NCBI GenBank assembly: GCA_016702705.1
Contig: JADJDM010000023.1
Location: 37,074 to 101,073, forward strand
Origin: Bacteroidota bacterium
GTDB taxonomy: Bacteria > Bacteroidota > Bacteroidia > B-17B0 > Aurantibacillaceae
Length of the DNA stretch: 64,000 bases
Direction of reading: 5' to 3'
In this document: positions 44,038 through 53,149 of the stretch, piece by piece
Numbering within the stretch: position 1 is the first letter of the stretch
Layout: each line of letters starts with the position of its first letter
Made by a program: the position numbers and the translations under genes
Notes under the pieces: model-generated
What the model saw: only the letters and a program-made list of their open reading frames with translations
What the model was told of the DNA's origin: nothing
Database searches by the model: none

Positions 44038-45081
44038 CTATTTTATTAACGTTAGAAATCCTTTCAAAGTAATAGATTCATTTGCAATTGTAATATACTT
44101 TATTACCCAAAAATATGTCCCATCGGAACAATACATATTATTATATTTTCCATCCCATCCAGCTAATAACTCATCTGTTTCAATAAGTTTTTGACCCCAT
44201 CTGTTATAGATTGAAAGAGTTGACTGCATTATACCCTTTATTTGTTTTGGCTGAAAATAGCCCTTTATTCCATCACTATTAGGAGTAAATACAGTTGGAG
44301 TCTCAAGAATTATTTCACAATTTTCATATAAAACATTTATAGTATCAGTCATAGTACAATTGTTATTCTCTATGACCACCCAATAGACTCCCTCTTGAGA
44401 AACGACAAAAGTAGGATTTATTGAATTGTCCTGCCAATTATAAGTTGCATTCAAAGTTGTCGCATCTAGAAGCAATGTTTCTCCTAAACATAAAGTCACG
44501 TCGTTTCCTAAATTAATGCCACAAGGTTTTTCTGAAATTATGTAAACTCCAGCTAAATCTGGACTTCCCAAAGTTGATAAAAAAGTAATTTCAATTCCAA
44601 TTACTACATCCGATGCATTTAAACCAAAATGTAAATCGAAATCTAAAGGTAAAATGTACCGTTGTACATTTTCCATGCCTATTGTACAATCAGGAAAAAT
44701 ATGTACCCATGGCGTATCTGTTATTTGGATCCAATCTGCTTCATGAACAACGTAAGGAGTTGAATACAAACCTGTTGACAATAATAATCTCACATTATAA
44801 TTATCTGGATGATAACTTGTTTCCAACAATAATTCATCACCAATTGAATCCGTCCAAGAAAACTCAAAATACCCTTTCATTACATCCCCATCCGAGAAAT
44901 TTACCCACGTAGAGTCATCAGGAGCGCCAGTTACAAAGTCAGAAGAACAACCATTTGGATGTATTGCACTTATTAAATAGTCCGCAATAGAATGCCCACC
45001 TAGTGTTTGAGAATTAGCACCAAGAAAATTAAAACCTAAAAAAAGAAAAATTATCTGCCTTTGAATTGTTTTTAATTGCAT
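44038..45081 (-). CDS. Secreted protein with T9SS type B (gliding motility-associated) sorting domain
   Basis: A 347-aa exported protein (start MQLKTIQRQIIFLFLGFNFL). The N-terminal signal peptide leads into a region with SDFVTGAPDDSTWVNFSDGD and a beta-rich middle (CGINLGNDVTLCLGETLLLD). The C-terminal 90 residues have the gliding motility-associated domain (TIGR04131): ETPTVFTPNSDGIKGYFQPK, LSIYNRWGQKLIETDE, LLAGWDGKYNNMYCSDGTYF and a short tail, here the T9SS type B signal. An alternative upstream start at 45093 adds MLLT. It is probably exported and may be a surface adhesin. Confidence 0.9.
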   Translation of the reverse strand: MQLKTIQRQIIFLFLGFNFLGANSQTLGGHSIADYLISAIHPNGCSSDFVTGAPDDSTWVNFSDGDVMKGYFEFSWTDSIGDELLLETSYHPDNYNVRLLLSTGLYSTPYVVHEADWIQITDTPWVHIFPDCTIGMENVQRYILPLDFDLHFGLNASDVVIGIEITFLSTLGSPDLAGVYIISEKPCGINLGNDVTLCLGETLLLDATTLNATYNWQDNSINPTFVVSQEGVYWVVIENNNCTMTDTINVLYENCEIILETPTVFTPNSDGIKGYFQPKQIKGIMQSTLSIYNRWGQKLIETDELLAGWDGKYNNMYCSDGTYFWVIKYITIANESITLKGFLTLIK

Positions 45082-45247
45082 TGTCAACAGCATTTTTAAT
45101 CATATAAAATTTTACTTAGAAGAGGAATTTTGAATAATCTTATTCAAAAGGTTTCACGTCGCCTAAAAAACATACTAAATTCAAACAATTCTCAAAACAG
45201 CCCTACCCATTATTAAACATCACATTCTTCTCTAAAATCTCCTTTTG

Positions 45248-45844
45248 TTAATCGAACAAACTGCGTTTAATTACTTCGTGAGCTTCTTTTACTCCATAAG
45301 TGTGTGTTATTTCACACATAGGCTCACTTGCACCAGGTAAATTTTTGTAGGTAAGGAAATAATGTTTTAAACGTTTAATGATGGATTCGGGAACTTCAGA
45401 AATATCATTGTAACGTGAATAAATTTCATCCTTCGCCATTACAGCAATAATTTTATCGTCAATCTCATCTTTGTCAAACATCCTGAAACCTCCAATTGGC
45501 TTAGCTTCCATAATGATATCACCTGTAGTAATAATATGCTCGGTTAAGACCAAAATATCTAATGGGTCTCCATCGCCTTTTGCCGCAGCTCTATTTGCTT
45601 TTGTTGTTGCATACTCTGCCACTGTTTCACCACAATAAGTTTGTGGTATGAAACCATACAATGCAGGAACAATATTCGAAAACTTTTGAGGGCGGTCAAC
45701 TTTACGGTAACCTGTTATTTTGTCTATTTCATACTTAATTGTATCTGTTGGAACAATTTCGATATAAGCAGTTACAATTTCGGGAGCTTGTTTTCCTGGG
45801 GTAATTCCGTGCCACGGATGTGGCTTAAACAAAGGTATATTCAT
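45248..45844 (-). CDS. ppa: Inorganic pyrophosphatase
   Basis: A 198-aa soluble family I pyrophosphatase, hydrolysing PPi from biosynthetic reactions. It contains the metal-binding signature GDGDPLDILVLTE with conserved Asp residues, a tyrosine/lysine region (EIVPTDTIKYEIDK, QKFSNIVPALYGFIP), DKIIAVMAKDEIYSRY, and YFLTYKNLPG. Length is somewhat above the 175 aa of E. coli, with an N-terminal extension, as in many Bacteroidota. Its start overlaps the stop of the upstream TIMP-like gene by one base (TAATG), which suggests translational coupling. Confidence 0.96.
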   Translation of the reverse strand: MNIPLFKPHPWHGITPGKQAPEIVTAYIEIVPTDTIKYEIDKITGYRKVDRPQKFSNIVPALYGFIPQTYCGETVAEYATTKANRAAAKGDGDPLDILVLTEHIITTGDIIMEAKPIGGFRMFDKDEIDDKIIAVMAKDEIYSRYNDISEVPESIIKRLKHYFLTYKNLPGASEPMCEITHTYGVKEAHEVIKRSLFD

Positions 45845-46440
45845 TATTTTAAAAATTTATTTATTAAGAAGTAAACTAAAAGTAATCCAGCAAATGAGGA
45901 AGCTATTAAAATTAATGAACTGCTTTTAGAAGGCAATTCGTTTCTATGTTGTAAATCAGAATTTTCATTCTTTTCTATAAATTCTTTTGTTCCAATATTA
46001 TCTCTTAACCACAAACACTCTTCGTTAAAGTTTAAGTCACTTGCAATAAAATTAGTTGCCAGCTTCATTTCGTTATCCACCAATTTACGGCTGCGTGAGC
46101 AAATACTCACCTTTGGTTTACCAACTTGGGCAAGGCTTGCATAAATAATCCACGTTTCACCGGGGTTAAATATCATTTTACAATCGCCAGTGCAATCAAA
46201 ATACACATCAATTTCAGAAGTGCTAGTGCCAAGGTAAAGTTCCTGAACTAAAAAATGTGCTTTATTAATTTCGTTGCATTCACTTACTGTTTTAACCGAA
46301 CCACGAAAAACCAATTTATGCTCTTTTACATAGCCAGCATCTAGCTTAGGAACAGCGGGACAATCGCAAGCAAATGAATTTACAAAACAAAGTACCGTTA
46401 AGATGAAAACCAAAAAGGTATGTTTTGCTTTAGTCTTCAT
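45844..46440 (-). CDS. TIMP-like (NTR-fold) membrane-anchored protein
   Basis: A 198-aa protein with a signal peptide (to about residue 24), an N-terminal NTR/TIMP-like domain beginning immediately after cleavage with Cys-Asp-Cys (FACDCPAVPKL), EHKLVFRGSVKTVSE, YFDCTGDCKMIFNPGETWII and SICSRSRKL, and a C-terminal TM helix (ILIASSFAGLLLVYFLINK). The conserved Cys pattern is that of TIMP-like OB-fold proteins, of which bacterial members are mostly uncharacterised. It ends with TAATG overlapping ppa. The protein is probably anchored to the membrane by its C-terminus. Confidence 0.85.
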   Translation of the reverse strand: MKTKAKHTFLVFILTVLCFVNSFACDCPAVPKLDAGYVKEHKLVFRGSVKTVSECNEINKAHFLVQELYLGTSTSEIDVYFDCTGDCKMIFNPGETWIIYASLAQVGKPKVSICSRSRKLVDNEMKLATNFIASDLNFNEECLWLRDNIGTKEFIEKNENSDLQHRNELPSKSSSLILIASSFAGLLLVYFLINKFLK

Positions 46441-46442
46441 TA

Positions 46443-47929
46443 TTAAACAGCCATGGTTTTTACAAATTGCAATGCAGCTTCCATCTCTTGATACATGATT
46501 TTATCTTCCTTAATCAAAGGAATGGTAGTGCGGAATTTCTTCAACAATTTCTCTATACGTGCCGAAGATTTACCTGGACGGCGAAACTCAATTGCCTATG
46601 AAGCATTTAATAATTCAATTGCATAAACACGTTGTACATTAGCCACCACCTGATAACATTTAGTAGCTGCATTTGCGCCCATACTCACGTGATCTTCTTG
46701 TCCGTTTGATGAAACTATACTATCAGCAGAAGCTGGAGTACACAATTGTTTATTTTGACTTACAATACTTGCAGCAGTATATTGAGGAATCATTAATCCT
46801 GAATTTAAACCAGGGTTAGAAACCAAAAACGGAGGTAATCCTCTTACACCCGAAATTAATTGATACGTTCTACGTTCCGAAATACTTGCCAACTCAGCCA
46901 TTGCAATGCAAAGAAAATCCAAGGCTAATGCTAAAGGTTGTCCGTGAAAATTTCCTCCCGATAAGATTTCATCTTCTGAAGGAAACACCGTTGGATTATC
47001 GGTAACCGAATTTATTTCAGTTTCAAAAACGCCTTTTACATAATTAAATGTATCCTTTGTTGCCCCATGTACTTGAGGTATACAACGGAATGAGTAAGGA
47101 TCTTGTACATGTTCCTTTTTTCTTTCGATTAAAGAACTTCCTTGTAATAATTCTCTTACAAATTCAGATGTTTGCAATTGCCCGTTATGCGGACGAATAG
47201 TATGTAAATGATTTTTGAAAGGATCTATTCTACCATCAAACGCTTCTAACGAAACACAAGCAATAGTATCAGCTGCTTTATTTAAATGTTCAGATTTAAT
47301 TAAACATGAAACACCATACGCACTCATAAACTTAGTACCATTAAGTAAAGCTAAACCTTCTTTAGATTTTAATTTAAGTGGGCTTAATTTTAATTGCTTG
47401 TAAACTTTTCTGTTTCCGTTTTTACTCCTAAGTAATAAACTTCTCCTTTACCTAATAAGGGTAATGACATGTGTGCCAATGGAGACAAGTCACCCGAAGC
47501 ACCCAATGAACCTAATTGATAAATAACAGGGAAAATAGAATTATTATATAAATAAATTAAACGCTCAACTGTATCAATATGAATAGCAGATTTTCCGTAA
47601 CTGAATGCTTGAATTTTTAGTAACAACATCAAACGTACTACTTCAGTAGGAACTTCCTCCCCCATTCCGCATGCGTGCGACATTACCAAGTTTTCTTGCA
47701 ATTGTTCTAAATCCTTATCAGGAATAGCCACATTACATAATGAACCAAAACCTGTATTAATACCATAAATAGGCCCTTTGTTCGACTTCAGCTTTTTATC
47801 TAAGTAAGTACGACACTTATTAATTTCTTTAACCGCAGCATCCGATAATTTTAACTTCAAGTTTTTATCGATGATGTTTTTAATATCAGCAATACTCAAC
47901 TTTTTTTTATTCTCTATGATATGATACAT
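46443..47929 (-). pseudogene. hutH: Histidine ammonia-lyase, frameshifted and with an in-frame amber codon
   Basis: Encodes the first enzyme of histidine catabolism (histidine to urocanate), here about 495 codons. The N-terminal part carries the self-formed MIO triad Ala-Ser-Gly (residues 144-146) in GSLGASGDLSPLAHM; the middle has FHGQPLALALDFLCIAM and SSNGQEDHVSMGANAA. A frameshift lies near 47392 (EKFTS to KQLKLSPLKLKSK), and a TAG (46596-46598) replaces the Gln expected in NASQAIEFRRP; the tail then continues AIEFRRPGKSSARI to TAA at 46443-46445. Two independent lesions make real inactivation more likely than one error alone. No other hut gene is in the window. Confidence 0.9.
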
Positions 47930-47945
47930 ACACTATTTCTGGTTG

Positions 47946-47996
47946 CTGGTTTCTAGTTCCTTGTTTAACTCAATCCAACAAGAAACTAGAAACCAG
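47946..47996. repeat. Near-perfect 20-bp inverted repeat
   Basis: CTGGTTTCTAGTTCCTTGTT at 47946-47965 pairs with AACAAGAAACTAGAAACCAG at 47977-47996 with one mismatch and an 11-nt loop. It lies between hutH and parC, with no T run behind it. The core word TAGTTTCTGGTT or its variant recurs at 52.56, 53.05 and 53.10-53.14 kb, so it belongs to a local repeat family. Confidence 0.85.
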
Positions 47997-48003
47997 TAAT
48001 AAT

Positions 48004-50651
48004 TTAATCAAAACTAATTCCTATTTGTCCGTCGCCACTCATAAAATCTTGAGCGCTTGACTTACTTATTTTTCCATTGCTCTACGGTGTAATTCCATTG
48101 GAGATAAACCACTATCATCACCATCTAAAAACTCCTGAGCATCTTGTATTTCCTGAGGAACTTGCAAAGAAATATCTTTTACTTTATAAGAAGTAAGTTT
48201 TTTTCCTTTTGCCTTCATATTCACCATTGGCGAAAACTCAACTAAGTTTAATTCTTCATCCGGAATTTCTTTATCCTTTTCCTTACCAAACTTAATTTCA
48301 ACAACTGGACTTACTTGCCCCGTTATTAATTCGATACGAGAATTTTCGTGCTCAGTAATAATTAAGGTTTTAGTAGTAGTATTTTCAGGAGTGAAACGCT
48401 TAGTAAAATACGCTTTGCTTTATCCATCAAAATAAATACAACTTAATACTTGCTTAGGGAAATACTTTTCAATCATAATGATATCATCATCAAAATGATT
48501 TAATACATCGTAAGTGTACAAACGATAAAACCCTTTGGAAGTAATTGTTAAAATTTTATCATCACCTGCAAATTTACCTAGGTATGTTCCGCGCTCATCT
48601 CTGTTTAAACGGTGTGTAACATCATCAAACCAATAATCTTCAGCGCCCAGTGTAGAAGTTCCTTTGTGAGTTAATACAACTTTTTTAATTGCATATTTAG
48701 TAACGATGTTACCAAGTGATGATCTTCCCTTCACTTGTAAGTCGGCAAAGTTCACATCAATTTCAAACTTACGTAAGCCACTAACAGGTTTTAATATGAT
48801 TTGAACTTTTTCTGCTTCACCGTTCGGGTTAATTGTAAACCAGTGAACAGTAGAGTTTGGAGTTCCTTTAGTTAAATCGTATTCTTTTTCTCGGGTAATA
48901 CCTGTAACATTAAAACGTTTCATAAAGGTGATTCCTTTAGGTCCGTCAGTATAAATCATGTTATAAGTAGTACGCTCGTCACCTTTTTTGAAGATGGCAA
49001 TATGCACAATGTCTTTACCAATAAATACTTTATCGGCTACTTTAAACACTTTCATTTTACCATCTTTTGTAAATGCAATGATATCATCTAAATCACTACA
49101 GTCACAAACGAATTCGTCTTTCTTTAAACTCTTACCTGCAAATCCTTCTTCACGATTTACATACAATTTTTCGTTCGCCATAATTACTTCAGTAGCAATA
49201 ATGGTTTCTAATTGTTTGGTTTCTGTTTTACGTTCTTTACCTGCCCCGTATTTCTTTTTTAAGTTCTTGAAATAGTCAACAGCATACTCAACAAGGTTTT
49301 CTAAATGATGTTTTACCTGCGCAATTTTCTCATCCAATTCCTTCATGTACGCCTCTACTTTGATACTATCAAAACGAGTAATACGAATCATTGGAATTTG
49401 AGTAAGACGATTTAAATCTTCATCTTGAATGGCGCGAATTAATTTTTTCTTGAATGGAGCAAAGCGCTCGTATAAATAAGTAAATAAAGTTTCCTTATCT
49501 CCATACTTTTTGAAATCGATGTACATTTCTTCTTTAATGAAGATTTTCTCTAAGGAAGCGAAATGCCATTTCTCTTCTAATTCATGTTTCTCAATTTCTA
49601 ATTCACTCTTTAATAAAGCTAAGGTATTGTGTGTGTTAACTTTTAAAATCTCGCTAACACCAATAAACTTTGGCTTTTTATCTTCAATAATACAAGCATT
49701 TGGCGAGATACTTAATTCACAATTAGTGAATGCGTACAATGCATCAATTGTTTTATCAGGAGAAATACCAGGTTGTAAGTGAATTAAAATCTCAACAGTT
49801 TCAGCTGTATTATCTTCAACCTTCTTAACTTTAATTTTTCCTTTTTCGTTTGCAGCAAGGATAGAATCAATTAACGAACTTGTTGTTGTTCCAAAAGGAA
49901 TTTCAGTAATGATTAAAGTTTTAGGATTCAACTCTTTTACACGAGCACGAATCTTTATCTTCCCTCCTCTTAAACCATCTTTGTATTCAGCAAAATCAGC
50001 AATACCACCTGTAGGAAAATCAGGGTAAATCATTGCTTTCTTTCCTTTTAAAATTTGGATAGAAGCATCAATTAATTCGATAAAGTTATGTGGTAATATT
50101 TTACAAGCTAAACCAACCGCAATACCTTCAACACCATGTGCAAGTAATAAAGGGAACTTTACAGGTAAAGTAATAGGCTCTTTATTTCTACCATCGTAAC
50201 TTACACCCCAATTAGTTGTTTTAGGATTGTATAAAACCTCTAAACCAAATTTTGATAAACGTGCCTCAATATAACGTGGCGCAGCAGCACTATCACCTGT
50301 CATTATATTTCCCCAGTTGCCTTGGCAATCGATAAGTAAATCTTTTTGTCCAACTGCAACCAAAGCATCACCAATACTTGCATCACCATGAGGATGATAT
50401 TTCATAGTGTTACCAATTAAGTTGGCAACCTTATTATATCTACCATCTTCCAATTCCCACATACTATGTAGGATACGGCGTTGTACTGGTTTTAATCCAT
50501 CTTCAATTGCTGGAACTGCACGTTCCAAAATAACGTAACTCGCATAATCAATAAACCAGTTTTTAAACATTCCCGAAACATGGGTAATGCTGCTCAACTC
50601 GTTGTGACTAGCTTGCTCTTCGTTATTTTCAAATAAACTATTGTCTTCCAT
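48004..50651 (-). pseudogene. parC: DNA topoisomerase IV subunit A with an in-frame stop in the C-terminal tail
   Basis: Type IIA topoisomerase A subunit; catalytic Tyr127 lies in DSAAAPRYIEA and the quinolone-region HPHGDASIGDALVAV is present. Residues 1-743 are intact (winged helix, tower, coiled coil, start of the C-terminal pinwheel). A TAA (48420-48422) follows YFDG, but the same frame continues SKAYFTKRFTPENTTTKT and later QVPQEIQDAQEF, DDSGLSPMELHRRAMEK, then after one more frameshift (about 48072) ISKSSAQDFMSGDGQIG before the stop at 48004. Full-length would be about 880 aa. The truncation might be tolerated, or it is an assembly error. Directly downstream of parE (32-bp gap), as in parEC operons. 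Confidence 0.85.
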
Positions 50652-50683
50652 TTTTTTCTAATTCGATATTTGATACTCAAATT

Positions 50684-52549
50684 TTATGCTTTCACTAAAT
50701 CATCTTCTACATCTAACTCAACGCGAAGATTATCAATAATAAATTCTTGACGATCAGGTGTGTTTTTACCCATATAGTAATTCAACAATTGTTGTATCGA
50801 AGCTTGCTGATCTAACAACACTGGCTCTAAACGAATGTCTTTACCAATAAAGTGTTTAAACTCATCCGGACTAATTTCACCTAATCCCTTAAATCGTGTA
50901 ATCTCTGGCTTAGGACCTAATTTTGCAATGGCAGCTTTACGCTCTTCATCGCTATAACAATAAGCAGTTTCCTTTTTGTTACGTACACGGAACAAAGGAG
51001 TTTGCAAAATATAAACGTGACGATTTTTAACTAAGTCAGGGAAAAATTGCAAGAAGAAAGTAAGTAACAATAAACGAATGTGCATACCATCCACATCGGC
51101 ATCGGTTGCGATTACTACATTGTTGTAACGTAAATTATCTAAGCCATCTTCAATATTTAATGCTGACTGAAGTAAGTTAAACTCTTCGTTTTCGTAAACC
51201 ACTTTTTTTCCTAAACCAAAACAATTTAAAGGCTTACCCTTTAAACTAAATACAGCTTGTGTATTTACATCACGTGTTTTAGTAATAGATCCACTTGCCG
51301 AGTCACCCTCACAAATAAAAATGGTTGTTTCAACACTTCTAGGATTTTTCGCATCATCTAAATGAACGCGGCAATCTCTTAATTTTTTATTGTGAAGAGA
51401 AGATTTTTTTGCTCTTTCTCTTGCTAATTTTTGGATACCTGATAATTCCTTACGCTCACGCTCGTTTGCTATAATTTTAGCTTCGATTGCTTTTGCTGTT
51501 TCAGGATTACGATGTAAGTAGTTATCCAATTGTTGTTTCATGAAATCATTCACAAACGATCGCATCGATTGTCCGCCTGGGGCAACTTCATGAGAACCTA
51601 ATTTTGTTTTTGTTTGTGATTCGAAAACTGGTTCTTGCACTCTTACAGAAACTGCTGCAACAATAGATTTACGAACATCGGTTGGATCAAAATCCTTTTT
51701 AAAGAACTCACGAATGGTTTTCACCATTGCCTCTCTAAATGCAGCTTGATGCGTACCGCCTTGTGTAGTGTATTGTCCGTTTACGTAACTATAATACTCT
51801 TCAGAGAAATGCTCATTACTGTGAGTCATTGCTACTTCAATATCATCACCACGCATGTGGATGATAGGATATAAAATTTCACCAGAAATATTTTTCTCTA
51901 ATAAATCTTTTAAACCATTATCCGATTTATAAACGTTACCGTTGAAATGTAGTGTAAGACCTGTATTTAAGAAAGCATAATTCCACAACATCTTATCGAT
52001 GTACTCATGAATGAAATGATATTTTTTAAAAATGCTATCATCAGGAGTAAACTCTACGTAGGTTCCGTTTGCTTCATTAGTTGCTTGAAGTTTGCTCTCT
52101 TTCAATAGCTCTCCTCTATTAAACTCTGCAGTTTTGCATTGCCCATCACGAAAAGAAATAACTTTGAATTGATTTGATAATGCGTTCACCGCTTTAGTAC
52201 CTACACCATTTAAACCAATTGATTTTTTGAAGGCATCGCTATCGTATTTACCACCCGTGTTGATTTTAGAAACAACCTCAACCACTTTACCTAATGGAAT
52301 ACCACGACCATAATCACGAATAGAAACAACACCATCTTTTACATTGATCTCTATCTTCTTTCCTTCGCCCATCATGAACTCATCGATAGAGTTATCCATT
52401 ACCTCTTTTAGTAATACATAAATACCATCGTCGAATGCCGAGCCATCACCTAATTTTCCAATATACATCCCAGGTCGCATACGAATATGCTCTTTCCAAT
52501 CGAGGGATTTAATACTGTCTTCGTTATAACTTGACCCTTGTTTTGCCAT
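50684..52549 (-). CDS. parE: DNA topoisomerase IV subunit B
   Basis: A 621-aa ATPase subunit of topoisomerase IV, which decatenates chromosomes. Visible are the GHKL ATPase motifs (EVMDNSIDEF, DYGRGIPLG, GLNGVGTKAVNAL), the transducer region, the Toprim motifs FICEGDSASGSI and IATDADVDGMHIRLLLL, and the C-terminal RFKGLGEISPDEF. Length matches the short Bacteroidota ParE. The partner parC follows 32 bp downstream on the same strand. Intact, with high confidence; distinction from GyrB is by length and pairing. Confidence 0.95.
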   Translation of the reverse strand: MAKQGSSYNEDSIKSLDWKEHIRMRPGMYIGKLGDGSAFDDGIYVLLKEVMDNSIDEFMMGEGKKIEINVKDGVVSIRDYGRGIPLGKVVEVVSKINTGGKYDSDAFKKSIGLNGVGTKAVNALSNQFKVISFRDGQCKTAEFNRGELLKESKLQATNEANGTYVEFTPDDSIFKKYHFIHEYIDKMLWNYAFLNTGLTLHFNGNVYKSDNGLKDLLEKNISGEILYPIIHMRGDDIEVAMTHSNEHFSEEYYSYVNGQYTTQGGTHQAAFREAMVKTIREFFKKDFDPTDVRKSIVAAVSVRVQEPVFESQTKTKLGSHEVAPGGQSMRSFVNDFMKQQLDNYLHRNPETAKAIEAKIIANERERKELSGIQKLARERAKKSSLHNKKLRDCRVHLDDAKNPRSVETTIFICEGDSASGSITKTRDVNTQAVFSLKGKPLNCFGLGKKVVYENEEFNLLQSALNIEDGLDNLRYNNVVIATDADVDGMHIRLLLLTFFLQFFPDLVKNRHVYILQTPLFRVRNKKETAYCYSDEERKAAIAKLGPKPEITRFKGLGEISPDEFKHFIGKDIRLEPVLLDQQASIQQLLNYYMGKNTPDRQEFIIDNLRVELDVEDDLVKA

Positions 52550-52563
52550 TGCTTTATTTCTTC

Positions 52564-53061
52564 TTCCTAGTTTCTGGTTTATTATTTCGCGTTGAATTTG
52601 ATTATAAATCCTTACTTGAAATTATTTGTACTTTATTTTCCTTTTTAAACTTGTTACCTTTCATATCTGAGTTGTTTAGATAAGTCATGAATTTTGCAAT
52701 TTTTGATGCGAGTGTTAAACACTTTTCTTGTAAATAATCATTTGTCTTCTCATCAATTACTTTTCTATCCAAAGCTCTATACAATTGCGATCTAACTTCT
52801 CCTAGTGACCCTTTCGATATTGCCAAAAACTGCTTAAACTCTTTATTTCCATCTCTTTCATAGCCTTCAGCAATATTATCCATAACCGAACCTGCTGACC
52901 TTTCTAACTGATTTTTTAATTCAAACATTCTCAACTCATGCAACTTTTCCAATATTGGGAAAATCTCTAAATTTAATTCTCTAGCTAATTGCCAAATTTC
53001 TAAATCCTCGAATTTTCTTATTGTTGCCATACCTGCTATTTCTGGTTCCTAGTTTCTGGTT
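52564..53061. repeat. 16-bp direct repeats flanking the four-helix-bundle gene
   Basis: TTCCTAGTTTCTGGTT occurs identically at 52564-52579 and 53046-53061, immediately outside the four-helix-bundle gene on each side. A third, palindromic copy of the core lies at 53100-53142. The layout looks like an inserted unit with its flanking repeats. Confidence 0.8.
52602..53030 (-). CDS. Four-helix-bundle protein (23S rRNA intervening-sequence family)
   Basis: A 142-aa helical protein of the S23/IVP four-helix-bundle family. It reads FEDLEIWQLARELNLEIFPI, then FELKNQLERSAGSVMDNIAE and GYERDGNKEFKQFLAISKGS, which are conserved marks of the family (bundled pentamer in related Avd and IVP proteins). Standalone members are common in Bacteroidota, and their function is unknown; the relative Avd works with a reverse transcriptase, but no reverse transcriptase lies here. 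The gene is between parE and ychF and is flanked by direct repeats. Confidence 0.9.
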   Translation of the reverse strand: MATIRKFEDLEIWQLARELNLEIFPILEKLHELRMFELKNQLERSAGSVMDNIAEGYERDGNKEFKQFLAISKGSLGEVRSQLYRALDRKVIDEKTNDYLQEKCLTLASKIAKFMTYLNNSDMKGNKFKKENKVQIISSKDL

Positions 53062-53099
53062 GAATCTGTTCACTTAACAAATTTTCGTTTTTACCTCCA

Positions 53100-53142
53100 T
53101 AGTTTCTGGTTTAACGTTCCTCAAACAAGGAACCAGAAACTA
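53100..53142. repeat. 12-bp inverted repeat of the TAGTTTCTGGTT family
   Basis: TAGTTTCTGGTT at 53100-53111 pairs perfectly with AACCAGAAACTA at 53131-53142, with a 19-nt loop. It lies just downstream of the ychF stop and shares the core of the repeats that flank the four-helix-bundle gene. Confidence 0.8.
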
Positions 53143-53149
53143 GAAATAA

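Noticed and set aside
46443..50651. Alternative genetic code reading TAG or TAA as sense
   Set aside because: TAG and TAA end many clean genes (for example the TonB receptor and mnmE), and the lesions are mixed with frameshifts.
52602..53030. A diversity-generating retroelement (Avd plus reverse transcriptase)
   Set aside because: The Avd-like family resemblance exists, but no reverse transcriptase or template repeat is nearby.
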